From Hevea brasiliensis (taxonomy: Eukaryota > Streptophyta > Magnoliopsida > Malpighiales > Euphorbiaceae), in the NCBI RefSeq assembly GCF_030052815.1, contig NW_026614691.1, positions 62,001-126,000 on the forward strand: 64,000 nucleotides of DNA, written 5' to 3'. Below the pieces are notes generated by a model. The model made no database searches, was not told where the DNA came from, and saw only the letters and a program-made list of their open reading frames with translations. The position numbers were made by a program, and so were the translations under genes. Shown here in pieces: positions 32,561 to 45,100 of the stretch; positions within the stretch are counted from its first letter, which is position 1, and each line of letters begins with the position of its first letter.

Positions 32561-34744
32561 TGGTGCACAACATTAACCAAATACAAATTTAAATCACAAT
32601 TCATAAATCATATCGATAGTGGATACTTAAAACCATAGTCAATTTCAAGACAGTAATTGTCAATGAGAATTTAAACTCCATTTGTCAATATCACAAAAAT
32701 TTTCAATAAGTCAGATCATGGTTGAATTCAAAAGACAATATATGCCAATAAGAGTTTAAATTCATTTCACAATCTCACAATGCAAATCAATAAATCACAC
32801 ACAGCTTAATCATGATCCATAGTTCAATTCGTCCCAAAAGCCGATGGCTAATGAGGTATTCAATTCGTCCCAAAAGTCAATGACTAATGAGGAATAACAT
32901 GGCTAGCTAGCAAAAATATGAGTACTCATCCAATTCGTCCTCAACAGGCACACACCTCAACACTTGACGGAGGAATTCTATTCGTCTCACTAGACAAGCT
33001 AATGAGGAATACAATCAATATACATGATAGCTGTGGTTTCAAACCATTTCCAATGCTTTTCAATCAATAAGTATCCATCAATGTCATTCAAACAATTTTT
33101 CACAGTTTCAAACCATTCACAATATTTTTCAATCAATAAGTGTCCATCAAACACATTTCCACAATTTAAAACAATAATATACAAATAGTCAATATTTATT
33201 TCAATTGAAAATAATTCAAAAGAAACAGTTGTTGTGCACAAACCTCTGATATTTGTCTCCTGGTCCTGACTCAGTATTTCTTTCCCTTTTGCTGAGTCCT
33301 TGTTAACTGAGAAACACAATTTGAAGTGTTTCAGTGCTAAATTATATTGTCTCTAACGATAATGTTCGATAATTAATTCACTGGATACCTTTATTTGCTT
33401 AATCAACTCATATATCGACCCTCTATGTTTTCTAGGTAAATTAGGTCTTAACATTATTAATATGTCATATTCGATAGGGTTTTAGGTTTGGTACGTTTTG
33501 CCAAACTCGTTTCTATGTATACTGCGTTTCCTTGCATTTTATTGCAAACTGCTGGATTCCGGGATACTAGTTTGACCTAGCCGGACGGCCTAGTTCCCTC
33601 GGTTTTCGGGTTTTGGTCAAAACTACAAACTTGTAGATCTATGTCTTATGGACCGCGGTACAAATTTTTAGGTCAATCCGAGTTAAGTAGACCAAGTTAT
33701 GGTCATTACACTATTGCTGGTCAAATGGCATCAAATTAGGTCATTTTTTTGGTCAATTTGGTCAACTTTGGTTCGGCCAGTTTTTGGACCCGAACTTGTG
33801 CAAGTTGTTTGACTTGCTTATGGTCATTTCTGGGCTTTGGTGTCTTCATAAGACTTGTAGGTATGGGTCTTAACTATTCATGGTTAAAATTTCAGGTCAA
33901 TTGGACCTGTTTTGAGTGAGTTATGGCCTAAACACTCACTGCTGCCCAATTGGTCATTTTTCAGGTCCTAATTGCACCTAATCCGAATTGGTCATTTTCT
34001 TAGGTCACCTTGAAAGCAGAATTTTGGTATGTTTTCTCAATGAAAGTTGGCACATTTTGTGCCTAGTTTCACCTCCAATTGGTCTCATACCAATTGAGGT
34101 TACACATTTAAAGTTATAGGTCTATTTGCACACTGTCCTCTATATGCCTTTCAAACCCCAATTCAAACACACATTTAACTTGCTCTACTTTAAATCCCCA
34201 TACCTAATTCTGATTTTATACCATTCCATATTCATTTATCACTTCTTACTATGGTCAATTTGGACAGAATACAAATATTCTCAATACATCAAATACAACC
34301 CTAAACCACAAAGTCCAAATTTAGCAATATATGTACATAAATACACCTAATCATTACATATAATTTCCACTACTAATTTACATACACATTCATCAATTCT
34401 TCATGTCAACATTCTGCCAACACTTCCATGAATACATACATTTATTCAAGTGTCCCCAAGCTGCCGAAAATCTTCTTTAACACCAAATTGCCCTACAATT
34501 CATCAATTCTCATCCAAGTGCCAAAAATCACCATATAAATATGAAGTAATTCACTAGGTTATTAAATCATCATGATCAACATCATTTCTCATCAAATATA
34601 TGCACAATTATTTCATCAAATACATGACTCCATGGCTGTCCAAAATGAACACAACAATAACTCTTCAAACTCAAAATTTTCCTTCACAAAACCAACACCC
34701 ATAACATGCACACAAAACTTAACAAAGCTATCTTCAAAATACTA

Positions 34745-34753
34745 ACTTACCTT
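34745..34753 (-). promoter_or_regulatory. Perfect donor consensus in RLG-7 3' LTR
   Basis: The minus strand reads AAG/GTAAGT, with the putative intron start at 34750, 874 bp into the LTR. Its twin in the 5' LTR starts at 52398, 881 bp in. Confidence 0.5.
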
Positions 34754-35624
34754 ATGGTTGGAGCTTGTTAAACCTTGCTTAAACTTCTTAAATTTGGTAT
34801 CAAACTCTTCCTTGTGATGTGTAGACAATTTTTCATGAAGCTATCTAAGTGTTTAGAGGTGAAATGAGGGAGTGGATGAAGGTTGCATGAACACGCCCAT
34901 GGAGGTTTCCTCTCACCTTCAATTCGGCTAGTTTTATGGAAATGGAGAAGATGAACTTTCTGCTGGGATAATGGAATTACAGCTGCCCCATTATGTGTCT
35001 ATTATATTCCTTTAGTGGCCCACTCACTCAATTTTAACTATATAATAAGCTTACATGTTTTATTTACACATTTTTCACTCCATTTTGGCTATTTGTATTA
35101 GGTACCCTCAATTTAATTTTTCATTTCATTTTCTAAGTGTAATATTATTTATTTTTAATGGATATTTAGGTCAAAAGACAATTCAGGATGTCAAATGACC
35201 ATAATGCCCCTGTTCGGGTTGCATTCAGATTTTCAGTAACAAGGGTTTTGTCTGTTTTTCGATTTCTCACTTTTCTTTGTACTAATTATTTAATTTTTCT
35301 TTGATCTTTCTAATGATATTTATTCTTCAATAAGGGTCTATTTAAGTCCTAAAAATGTTTTCCAAGGTTTCCCGCAGTCCAGGGCTAGTCAACGGTCCAC
35401 GCCGTGACTTCCCGGTGCGGTCACCCATCGCTAGGGTTCCCGGCTCGCTTAACTTGGTTACTTTTCTTTGCTATTATTTTTCCTTTGTTTTTCTTCTATT
35501 TTCTCTTCTTGTTTTTCATTATTTTATGTCTCCTCACTCATATCGAAGTGTAGTTCTAGGCATCCTAGTGTCCAGGACGGCAGTCACCGAGCAATGAGCG
35601 CACTACCGAACTTAGGGTGTTACA

Positions 35625-35660
35625 ATTCTCCCCCTTAAATAAATTTCGTCTCGAAATTTT
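35625..35660 (-). promoter_or_regulatory. RLG-7 purine tract and AAATTTCG palindrome
   Basis: The minus strand reads AAGGGGGAGAAT next to the LTR (35625-35636). AAATTTCG-TCT-CGAAATTT follows at 35641-35659 and touches the pol stop codon TAA (35659-35661). Confidence 0.85.
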
Positions 35661-36045
35661 ACAGCATTAGTCTGCGAGCAGTTTGTGGGTGTTGTCTCCT
35701 CATATCCTCTTCACGTTCCCAAGTAGCTTCCTGGCCTGAATGATGGTTCCACAACACTTTAACCAGGTGTATCTATTTGTTCCTCAGCTGCTTCACCTCA
35801 TAAGCCAGAATTTCTATGGGTTCTTCCTCATATGAGAGGTCTGGATTTACCTCAATCTCTTCAACTAATAGTATATGAGATGGGTCTGATCTGTACCTCC
35901 TTAACATGGACACATGGAAGACATTGTGTATCCTTGCTAACTCTGGAGGTAATGCCAACCGATATGCCAAAGGACCCACTCTTTCCAGAACCTCATATGG
36001 TCCGATGAAACGAGGACTCAGTTTCCCCTTTCTGCCAAATCTCAT
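35659..36045 (-). pseudogene. pol: RLG-7 integrase C-terminus and chromodomain
   Basis: The fragment opens with the GPY/F region of integrase (FGRKGKLSPRFIGPYEVLERVG, YRLALPPEL, IHNVFHVSMLRRY), which marks Tekay/Ty3 integrases. The chromodomain follows, with EEEPIEILAYEVKQLRNK and, beyond one in-frame TAG (35773-35775), VKVLWNHHSGQEATWERE and EEDMRRQHP. It ends at TAA 35659-35661. Chromodomains of this family are thought to steer insertion to heterochromatin, which fits the nest seen here. Apart from the TAG the frame is clean. Confidence 0.92.
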
Positions 36046-37075
36046 AATCCTCTTCCAAGGAGAACTTTGAGGAATACCTTATCACCCACTGCGTATTCAA
36101 TATCTCTTCTTTTCAAATCAACATAGGACTTCTGACGGTCTGATGCAGCCTTGAGTCTATCTCTGATCAATCTGATCTTTTCCTCTGTCTGCTGAACAAT
36201 TTCTGGCCCAATCATCTTCCTTTCACCTACCTCATCCCAAAATAGGGGAGTTCTACACTTCTTGCCATACAATGCTTCATTTGGAGGCATCCCAATGCTT
36301 GATTGGTAGCTGTTGTTATAAGCAAACTCAATCAAAGGCAAGTGTGTATCCCAACTACCTTCAAATTCAATCACACAAGCCCGTAGCATATCCTCCAATA
36401 TCTGGATAACCCTTTCGGACTAGCCATGCATGCGTGGGTGGAATCTTTGTCTTTGAAGTTCAATCTAGTTCCTAGGGCTCTCTGAAGACTACCCGGAATC
36501 TAGAAGTGAACCTAGGATCTCTGTCGGACACAATTGATCTGGCACTCCATGCAATTTTACAATCTCATATATGTACAATCGCCAATCTTTCCGGCTATAG
36601 TCCATCTGAGTAAAAGTGAGCGGACTTGGTCAACACATCAACTATAACCCATCTTGCATCATGACTACTCTGTGTTCGTGGAAGTCTGTAACAAAATCCA
36701 TAGTTATTAGATCCCATATCCACTCTGCATCGACAAAGGATGTAACAAACCAGCTGGAACTTGATGTTATGCCTTTACTTGCTGGCAAGTTAGGCATTTG
36801 GAAATGAATTCAGCTATATCTCTCTTCATGCCCATGCACCAATAATGTTCTTTCAGCCCTCTGTACATTTTAGTTCCACCAGGGTGCATAGCAAATGGAG
36901 ACTCATGTGCTTCCTTCATAATGATCTGTCTAAATTCCACATCACTAGGAACGCACACTATGCCCTGATGTAGCAATAAAACATCAGATTTCACAGTAAA
37001 TTCAGGATTCTTGCCTGCTTGACTTCTTTCGGTAACCGATATTTTCATCACTCGGCGACCATTACGATCGATCAA
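36042..37075 (-). pseudogene. pol: RLG-7 integrase zinc domain and broken catalytic core
   Basis: The N-terminal stretch (37075-36767) has the HHCC zinc region: HESPFAMHPGGTKMYRGL, YWCMGMKRDI and CLTCQQVKA. The core can be followed in shifting frames: ITMDFVTDF (first catalytic Asp, about 36690-36720), a VDVLTKSAHF-like piece near 36620-36650, then the second Asp region near 36520-36550. The last part (36398-36042) is open: MLRACVIEFEGSWDTHLPLIEFAYNNS, IGMPPNEALYGKKCRTPL, QKSYVDLKRRDIEY and VGDKVFL. Several breaks coincide with CAG-type sites, so some may be sequence errors rather than mutations. Confidence 0.88.
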
Positions 37076-37079
37076 TCAA

Positions 37080-37371
37080 CACTGGCTGTACATGCCATGC
37101 AACTACTGTCTGTCCCTCATCATCAATCTCTAAACTGGCATGCTGTGCTTTCAATTCATATACCATGGACAAAGGAGAAACTCTGAGACTTGCCATAGTC
37201 TTGCGACTTAAGGCGTCAGCCACCACATTTGCTTTCCCTGGCTGATAGTCTATTAAGCAATCATAGTCTTTAATGAGTTCTAACCATCTCCTCTACCTCA
37301 AATTCAATTCCTTTTGGGTGCCTAAGTACTTCAAGCTCTTGTGATCTGTGTAAATGTAGCATTTCTCCCCA
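37080..37371 (-). pseudogene. pol: RLG-7 RNase H, downstream half (cut by RLG-8)
   Basis: This continues RNase H after the RLG-8 insertion: the EKCYIYTDHKSLKYL strand and the [26 protein letters not shown] end (in pieces of 20 residues or fewer within about 37200-37371). The catalytic D in ADALS is present. Bases 37367-37371 (CCCCA) are one TSD copy. The upstream half is at 46491 onward. Some stops are present. Confidence 0.82.
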
Positions 37372-40300
37372 TGTGACACCCCTTACCCGACTACAGTGTA
37401 GCCGAGCAAGTTATGCCACTCAGTGTGCCGGAGCACTCTATTTTATCTGATTTCATTACAGTTCTTGATTTATTTATTCAAAAACTTTATTGAAGATTTA
37501 GGCTATTTTTACTTTTATCAAAATATAACTAAATTGGAAATTTCAAAAATTTTAACGATAATCCGACAAAGTGTCGGCTGTAATTTGGACTAACAGTTCT
37601 TCTGAACCTACCAAAGACAATTTCAATATATACTCAATTTCTCAAACTTAATAGTCTCAAAAATTTTCAAACATAATGTATCTCAATACAGTATCCAGTT
37701 TCTCGAGAAATCTCATTAGAGTTTCAATATCTCAAAATTCACAAGTATAATCACATTATAACTCAAATTCAATTCACATACTAAAATACTTACTTTGAAT
37801 AGCTTCCATAATTCATAGGTTAATTACATGAGTTTATTTTGTACAAGATATACAAATAATTTACAATGTGCTAGGAATGAACAATATACATAACATGTAT
37901 AAAATGAGCCCTATCTACATGCATTCTTGAGGAGGTGACAATCTTGAACTCTTCGACACTTCGAGATCTGGACTCCAAAAATCTCGATCGACAGTCTCTG
38001 GTTTTACCTTGATACTGCACGAGGAAGCAATTCCATCGCGCTAAGCATTTCGCTTAGTGGTGCAATAATATAACAAGAAATAATATATACAAATAAAGAA
38101 AGAACAGAGCATAATTTGAATGCTTAAGAATCAATTTAATTTAATACAATGTGTCTAATGTTAATTATCTTTTGTTCTCATTTGTTTCGCTTTGGAAGCG
38201 TTTAATTCAAATTCACGGTGATAATGTACGATACACGAATTAATAAAATACTCAATTTATATTCATATGGCAATATAAGGTACATTTAAAATATTTAGTT
38301 AAGTTATACCTATTTTTGCAACTCTCTTATCATTTTACTTAACAATTTTTATGTGGTTTGGATCATTTCATAATTGTAACTAATTCTTTTGAAGTCTTAT
38401 TAACTCATTTATTTGATCTCTAATGTTTTTAATTACTAATAGTTTTAATTTATTTCAATAAATTACTTTGCCCAAGTGACCTCTGACGGTGACTAAAGCG
38501 GATAACAGTCGTTGGCACTAGACAGTGGTGCCTCGGGCCGTCATACCATGGGGACGAGCGTCAACCATGTATGCGATCGGTATGGCTAAAAGCCATGATA
38601 TCACATAATTGGGCATAAAAGCCTTGAATACGGGCATAAAATCCATGAATACGGGCATAAAGCCATGAATACAGTCATAAAGCCTTTTTCAGTACTGCTA
38701 AAACAATACCCTATTGGCATGCCAAACTATCCAATCTGACACACATGTCTAGGCAATACAAGGGCATATAATATCATCAAATATTAATATGTTGTGTTTT
38801 ATGTCTTTATTATTTCACGATAAATTTCATAATTTGTACATTGATCATAATATTCATACATTCCTTACATCATTCCTATTGATCACAATTCACAATAATG
38901 GTTCACATGTACCATTGTATTCAAAACATTTTTCTTTTCTCATTTATACATTCAAGAATCTATTTATGTAATTACAAATTTTATATTTCAAGTTGAGTTA
39001 CTAATATTTTATGAATTCCATTTATGATGGGCATATATGCCCTAACTATCTATTCACATCAATTAGGTGACTTATTTTTCATGTTTCAAGTAATCCATGA
39101 ATATTTCATGGATTTCAAATTTATGGCCTAAATTTCTTTTTAACAATTTTGACTAGGATGCATAGTCCATATTTGTCATACAATTCTAAGCATTTAAGCT
39201 TAGAATTGGTTCTAGGTCTTCATCTTAATTCACTAATCATTTTGATTACTATTCACCATACTAGTCAACCAAAATGTTGACCTTTTTATACTTAATGGAT
39301 ATATTAATTCTAATTACACCAAGATCCCACATTTTGAGTTTTACATTTACTAGTATTAATTGCCAATTGCAATTTAAAGTCCCCTAGATGCATTTCTAAT
39401 TTCAAATTTTGAATTTCAAGTTTTGGTGTCACTATTCACCTCATTGGTCAACAAAAATGTTGACTTTTGCATAGACAATAGGTACATTGGTTTTAACACT
39501 CCCGATGTACCACATTTTGCATTTAAAACTTGTTGAAATTAATTACCAAATCCATTTCCAAGCTTATTTCAAGTTTTCATGTCACTATTCACTTCATTAG
39601 TCAACTAAAATGTTGACTTTTGCATAGAAAATATGTACATTGACTTTGGCACTTCAAACATACTACATTTTTCATTTAAAACTTGTTGGTTTTGGTCACT
39701 TTCTCAAATCTTAGGTCATTTTGGTAAATTTGCCAATTTTCGGTTTTGGTGCTCCGAAGTTGCACTGTTTCATTGGTCGATTTACTGTTGGAATTTGACA
39801 AAACTTCCTTCATAGAAAATGTTCCTCATTTTGTCTAGTTGAACTTCTTTTTTTGAATCACTCCATTTGGAGTTTTGTAGCTCAAGTTATGGCCAAAATA
39901 AATTTACTGTTCACGGGTACTGTGCCTGCTGAAATTTTGGGTTTTGGCAGATTTTGGTCCAACTTTGGTCAGTAATTTGACCAAGTTAAGTTCATAATTT
40001 GATCTAATTTTCTTCATATGAAATGTTCTACCATGCCTTAGGTTTCCATCGGTTCAAGAATCGCCTAAATCCGAGTTTTCTAGAGAGAGTTATAGCCATC
40101 CAAACATTACTGTTCAAATGTAAATCTGCAGAGTTGCAGGTTTGATAACTCAACTTTGTTCAATAATTTGAATGGGTTAATGGCATAATTTGGGGTAGGT
40201 TTCTTCATGAAAGTTGTTTTTCTATATCCTATCTTGTTGCTGTAAAAATTTCAGGTCAATTTGACCACTCTACCATGAGTTATGGCCAAATGAACAGTTA

Positions 40301-41755
40301 CTATTCATTTAGTCATTTCTGCAGGGGCTGTTTGCAGGGTATCCGGATTGGGGCCAAGTTTTGGTCCTCTTTCTTTGGTCTTTTGGGCATGGTTTCTTCA
40401 GAAAAAATGTGCCATTATAAGCCTAGTTTCATGTCCAATTGGCCAAACATCAATTGGACCTACACAGCCAAAGTTATGGCAGTGCAAGTGGACTGAATTT
40501 TTAGTCCCTCTGCTGCACTAACAAGGCAGCCTACACATTCACTTGGCTATACTATTTTTCAGTCCAATTCGTGGTCAACATACCTAAAATGGTCACTAAT
40601 TGACCCTTATAATGTTCTTTCACAATTCCATAAGCTAAATCCAAGTTTCATTTCTCAAAACCCTAATGTCCAATTTAAATTATCCATAAACCTCAATTAG
40701 CACACTAATTCAACATCCATGCATATTCATACCTTAAACATCATTTCTATCCATTCTAAATTCATTAAAACAATCAACCTCATCCTTCCTTAGGGCTGCC
40801 AAAAATTAAAGATGCCCTAACACATATAACTTACTTCAAACTCTTACAATTTCTTAACTTAAAATGATGCTTTAACAAGGATTAAAGGAGTGAGAGTGAA
40901 AGGATAGCACTAACCTCACTTTAACCTCTTGTAGGGCAGATTTCTTCAAGCTAAAACTTCACTTTCCTTCCTTTTCTAGGCTGCCAAAAGCTTTGTCTAG
41001 GTGTGGGATTAATTTTTGATGAAGAGACTTATGGGTTTTAGTGAGTGGATGAAGAGAAAATCAAGTTCAAAGCTTGATAAAATGGTGGAGGGAGAGGGAG
41101 AGATTCACGTCAAATGAAGAAGAAGAACCAGAACATTTGTGTCTTCATTTGTCATTTTTTTCTCTTTTTAATTTGGCTTATTAGGTTGTGATTGGTGGAA
41201 GCCCTCCAAATGACATCATGTGATGTCATATTTAGGTTTTTCTTTCATTTTCTTTTCTTTTCTCTACTCATTTTCACATTAATTTTTAGTAATATTTATT
41301 CATATTTTATGTCATATTAATTATTTACTCAACTGGACAAGTCGGCCAAAAATCACCTCGGAAGGCGAAATGACCAAAATGCCCTCCGTTTGGCTTAACG
41401 GGTCAAAATTGTCTGTACCGATTGAAAAATTTTTCTAAGTATTTTCTTGGCATTCTAATGCCATAGGAACCTCAATGACCCTTCTCTGGAGTCCCAAAAA
41501 TTATTTTATAATTTTTCCCAGTCTAGGGCTCCTCGTTACGAGAACCGCAACTTACCTCACAGTTACCAATCGCTTGGGCACGGCTCTTTTGACTTAAGCG
41601 TATTTTATTTCTAAAATTTTTACTAAATTTTTCTTAGTAATATTTGAGTTAATTATGGTTCTGACTTTAGTTTAAATATTTTTTCGAAGTTATAGGTATT
41701 CGAGCAGGCAGGTCAAGACAGATGGTATCTTGGAATTGCTCAGGAGGATGTTACA
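37372..41755 (-). repeat. RLG-8 3' LTR (4,384 bp)
   Basis: It starts (element orientation) at 41755 with TGTAACATCCTCC and ends at 37372 with AAGGGGTGTCACA. The donor-like GTGAG/GTTAGTGC intron start is 40914 and the shared promoter-region motif is at 41367-41384. The 20-bp repeat is at about 38600-38685. No coding content was seen; a 60-residue frame near 38789 is repeated at 43523 only because the LTR is duplicated. Confidence 0.93.
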
Positions 41756-42101
41756 ACTCTTCCTCTTATTTAAATTTCGTCCTCGAAATTTACTCAATGT
41801 AAATAGCCAAGGAGCTAATACCTCTTTATTTCTTCACCTTCCGTGTTATCCTACTTCACTTTCTCCTTAGTCTCAATCCTATCCTCAAACAGTTATGTAC
41901 TCATCCTTTTCATCTTAAATATAGTCTCCTTCTCATCTCCATTCGCTATCTCATTGTCTCTTCACTCTCTTATTCCATACCTTAACCTAAAATAAACAGA
42001 AATACAGATCTGCAATAGTGTCACCTCAACTCTTATGAATGCAATGCATGATATGCAATCTATCTAGGTCGAACGCCTAAACCGCTCTCGATACCACTAA
42101 A
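41756..42101 (-). other. Interior of RLG-8: purine tract, leader, primer site only
   Basis: Reading leftward there is a primer-site-like sequence (42084-42096, one inserted base against TGGTATCAGAGC), the leader block with GCAATGCATGATATGC (42041-42056), about 200 bp of unassigned CT-rich sequence (41800-41990), the AAATTTCG palindrome (41772-41791) and a short purine tract (41756-41767). No open frame of retroelement type was seen. Confidence 0.88.
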
Positions 42102-45100
42102 TGTGACACCCCTTGCACTACGATGTGTGAGCAAGTTATGCCACTCGATGTCTTGGAGCACTCTATTTTATCGATTTCATTACAGTTCTTGATTTATTTA
42201 TTCAAAACTTTATTGAAGATTTAGGCTATTTTTACTTTTATCAAAATATAACTAAATTGAAAATTTCAAAATTTTAACGATAATCCGACAAAGTGTTCAT
42301 TTGTAATTTGGACTATGATTCTTTTGAACTGCCAAAGACAATTTCAATATATACTCAATTTCTCAAACTTAATAGTCTCAAAATTTTCAAACATAATGTA
42401 TCTCAATACGGTTTTGATTTCTCGAGAAATCTCATTAGATTTTCAATATCTCAATATTCACAAGTATAATCTAATTAAAACTCAAATTCAATTCACATAC
42501 TAAAATACTTACTTTGAATAGCTTCCATAATTCAAAGGTTAATTACATCAGTTTATTTTGTACAAGATATACAAATAAATTACAATGTGCTAGGAATGAA
42601 CAATATACATAACAGGTATAAAATGAGCCCTATCTACATGCATTCTTGAGGAGGTGACAATCTTGAACTCTTCGACATACTGCAGATCTGGACTCCAAAA
42701 ATTTCAGTCGACAGTCTACTGGTTTTTACCTTCAGTACCTGCGCGAGGAAGCAATTCCATCGCGCTAAGCATTTCTGCTTAGTGGTGCAATAATATAACA
42801 AGAATAATATATACAAATAAAGAAAGAACAGAGCATAATTTGAATGCTTAAGAATCAATTTAATTTAATACAATGTGTCTAATGTTAATTATCTTTTGTT
42901 CTCATTTGTTTCGCTTTGGAAGCGTTTAATTCAAATTCACGGTGATAATGTACGATATACAGAATTAATAAAAATACTCAATTTATATTCATATGGCAAT
43001 AGAAGGTACATTTAAAATATTTAGTTAAGTTATACCTATTTTTGCAACTCTCTTATCATTTTACTTAACAATTTTTATGTGGTTTGGATCATTTCATAAT
43101 TGTAACTAATTCTTTTGAAGTCTTATTAACTCATTTATTTGATCTCTAATGTTTTTAATTACTAATAGTTTTAATTTATTTCAATAAATTACACTGCCCA
43201 AGTGACCTACGACAAGCTGACTAAACTGGATAACGGGTCGTTGGCACTGGACACCGCGGTGCCTCGGGCCGTCATACCATGGGACACGGAACGTCAACCA
43301 TGTATGCAGTCAGTATGGCTAAAAAGCCATGATATCACATAATTGGGCATAAAAGCCATGAATACGGGCATAAAAACCATGAATACGGGCATAAAGCCAT
43401 GAATACAGGCATAAAGCCTTTCGCAGTACTGCTAAAACAATACCCTATTGGCATGCCAAACTATCCAATCTGACACACATGTCTAGGCAATACAAGGGCA
43501 TATAATATCATCAAATATTAATATGTTGTGTTTTATGTCTTTATTATTTCACGATAAATTTCATAATTTGTACATTGATCATAATATTCATACATTCCTT
43601 ACATCATTCCTATTGATCACAATTCACAATAATGGTTCACATGTACCATTGTATTCAAAACATTTTTCTTTTCTCATTTATACATTCAAGAATCTATTTA
43701 TGTAATTACAAATTTTATATTTCAAGTTGAGTTACTAATATTTTATGAATTCCATTTATGATGGGCATATATGCCCTAACTATCTATTCACATCAATTAG
43801 GTGACTTATTTTTCATGTTTCAAGTAATCCATGAATATTTCATGGATTTCAAATTTATGGCCTAAATTTCTTTTTAACAATTTTGACTAGAATGCATAGT
43901 CCATATTTGTCATACAATTCTAAGCATTTAAGCTTAGAATTGGTTCTAAATCTTCATCTTAATTCACTAATCATTTTGATTACTATTCACCATACTAGTC
44001 AACCAAACTGTTGACCTTTTAATACTTAATGGATATATTAATTCTAATTACACCAAGATCCCACATTTTGAGTTTTACATTTACTAGTATTAATTGCCAA
44101 GTGCAATTTAAAGTCCCTAGATGCATTTCTAATTTCAAATTTTGAATTTCAAGTTTTGGTGTCACTATTCACCTCATTGGTCAACAAAATGTTGACTTTT
44201 GCATAGACAATAGGTACATTGGTTTTAACACTCCCGATGTACCACATTTTGCATTTAAAACTTGTTGAAATCAATTACCAAATCCATTTCCAAGCTTATT
44301 TCAAGTTTTCATGTCACTATTCACTTCATTAGTCAACTAAAATGTTGACTTTTGCATAGAAAATATGTACATTGACTTTGGCACTTCAAACATACTACAT
44401 TTTTCATTTAAAACTTGTTGGTTTTGGTCACTTTGTCAAAGCTTAGGTCATTTTGGCAAATTTTCCAATTTTCGGTTTTGGTGCTCCGAAGTTGCACTGT
44501 TTCATTGGTCGATTTACTGTTGGAATTTGACAAAACTTCCTTCATAGAAAATGTTCCTTATTTTGTCTAGTTGAACTTCTTTTTTTGAATCACTCCATTT
44601 GGAGTTTTGTAGCTCAAGTTATGGCCAAAATAGGTTTACTGTTCACTTGCATTCTGCTGAAATTTTGGGTTTTGGCAGATTTTGGTCCAACTTTGGTCAG
44701 TAATTTGACCAAGTTAAGTTCATAATTTGGTCTAACTTTCTTCATATGAAATGTTCTACCATGCCTTAGGTTTCCATCGGTTCAAGAATCGCCTAAATCC
44801 GAGTTTTCTAGAGAGAGTTATAGCCATCCAAACATTACTGTTCAAATGTAAATCTGCAGAGTTGCAGGTTTGATAACTCAACTTTGTTCAATAATTTGAA
44901 TGGGTTAATGGCATAATTTGGGGTAGGTTTCTTCATGAAAGTTGTTTGTCTATATCCTATCTTGTTGCTGTAAAAATTTCAGGTCAATTTGACCACTCTT
45001 AAGTGAGTTATGGCAAAATGAACAGTTACTGTTCATTTGGTCATTTCTGCAGGGGCTGTTTTCAGGGTATCCGGATTGGGGCCAAGTTTTGGTCCTCTTG

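Larger units (their letters stand above)
31923..35624 (-). repeat. RLG-7 3' LTR (3,702 bp)
   Basis: In element orientation it starts TGTAACACCCTAAGTTCGG at 35624 and ends GGGTAGGGTGTGACA at 31923. It holds a donor consensus AAG/GTAAGT (34751/34750), the two-hairpin block (32521-32560) and about 37-bp repeats near 32828-32905. No coding content was seen. Confidence 0.93.

Noticed and set aside
34126..34350. 74-residue frame repeated at 51772-51996
   Set aside because: This has the same explanation: paired LTRs of RLG-7.
38789..38971. 60-residue frame repeated identically at 43523-43705, hinting at a conserved small protein
   Set aside because: Both lie at the same place in the two LTRs of one element; identity reflects LTR duplication, not selection on protein.
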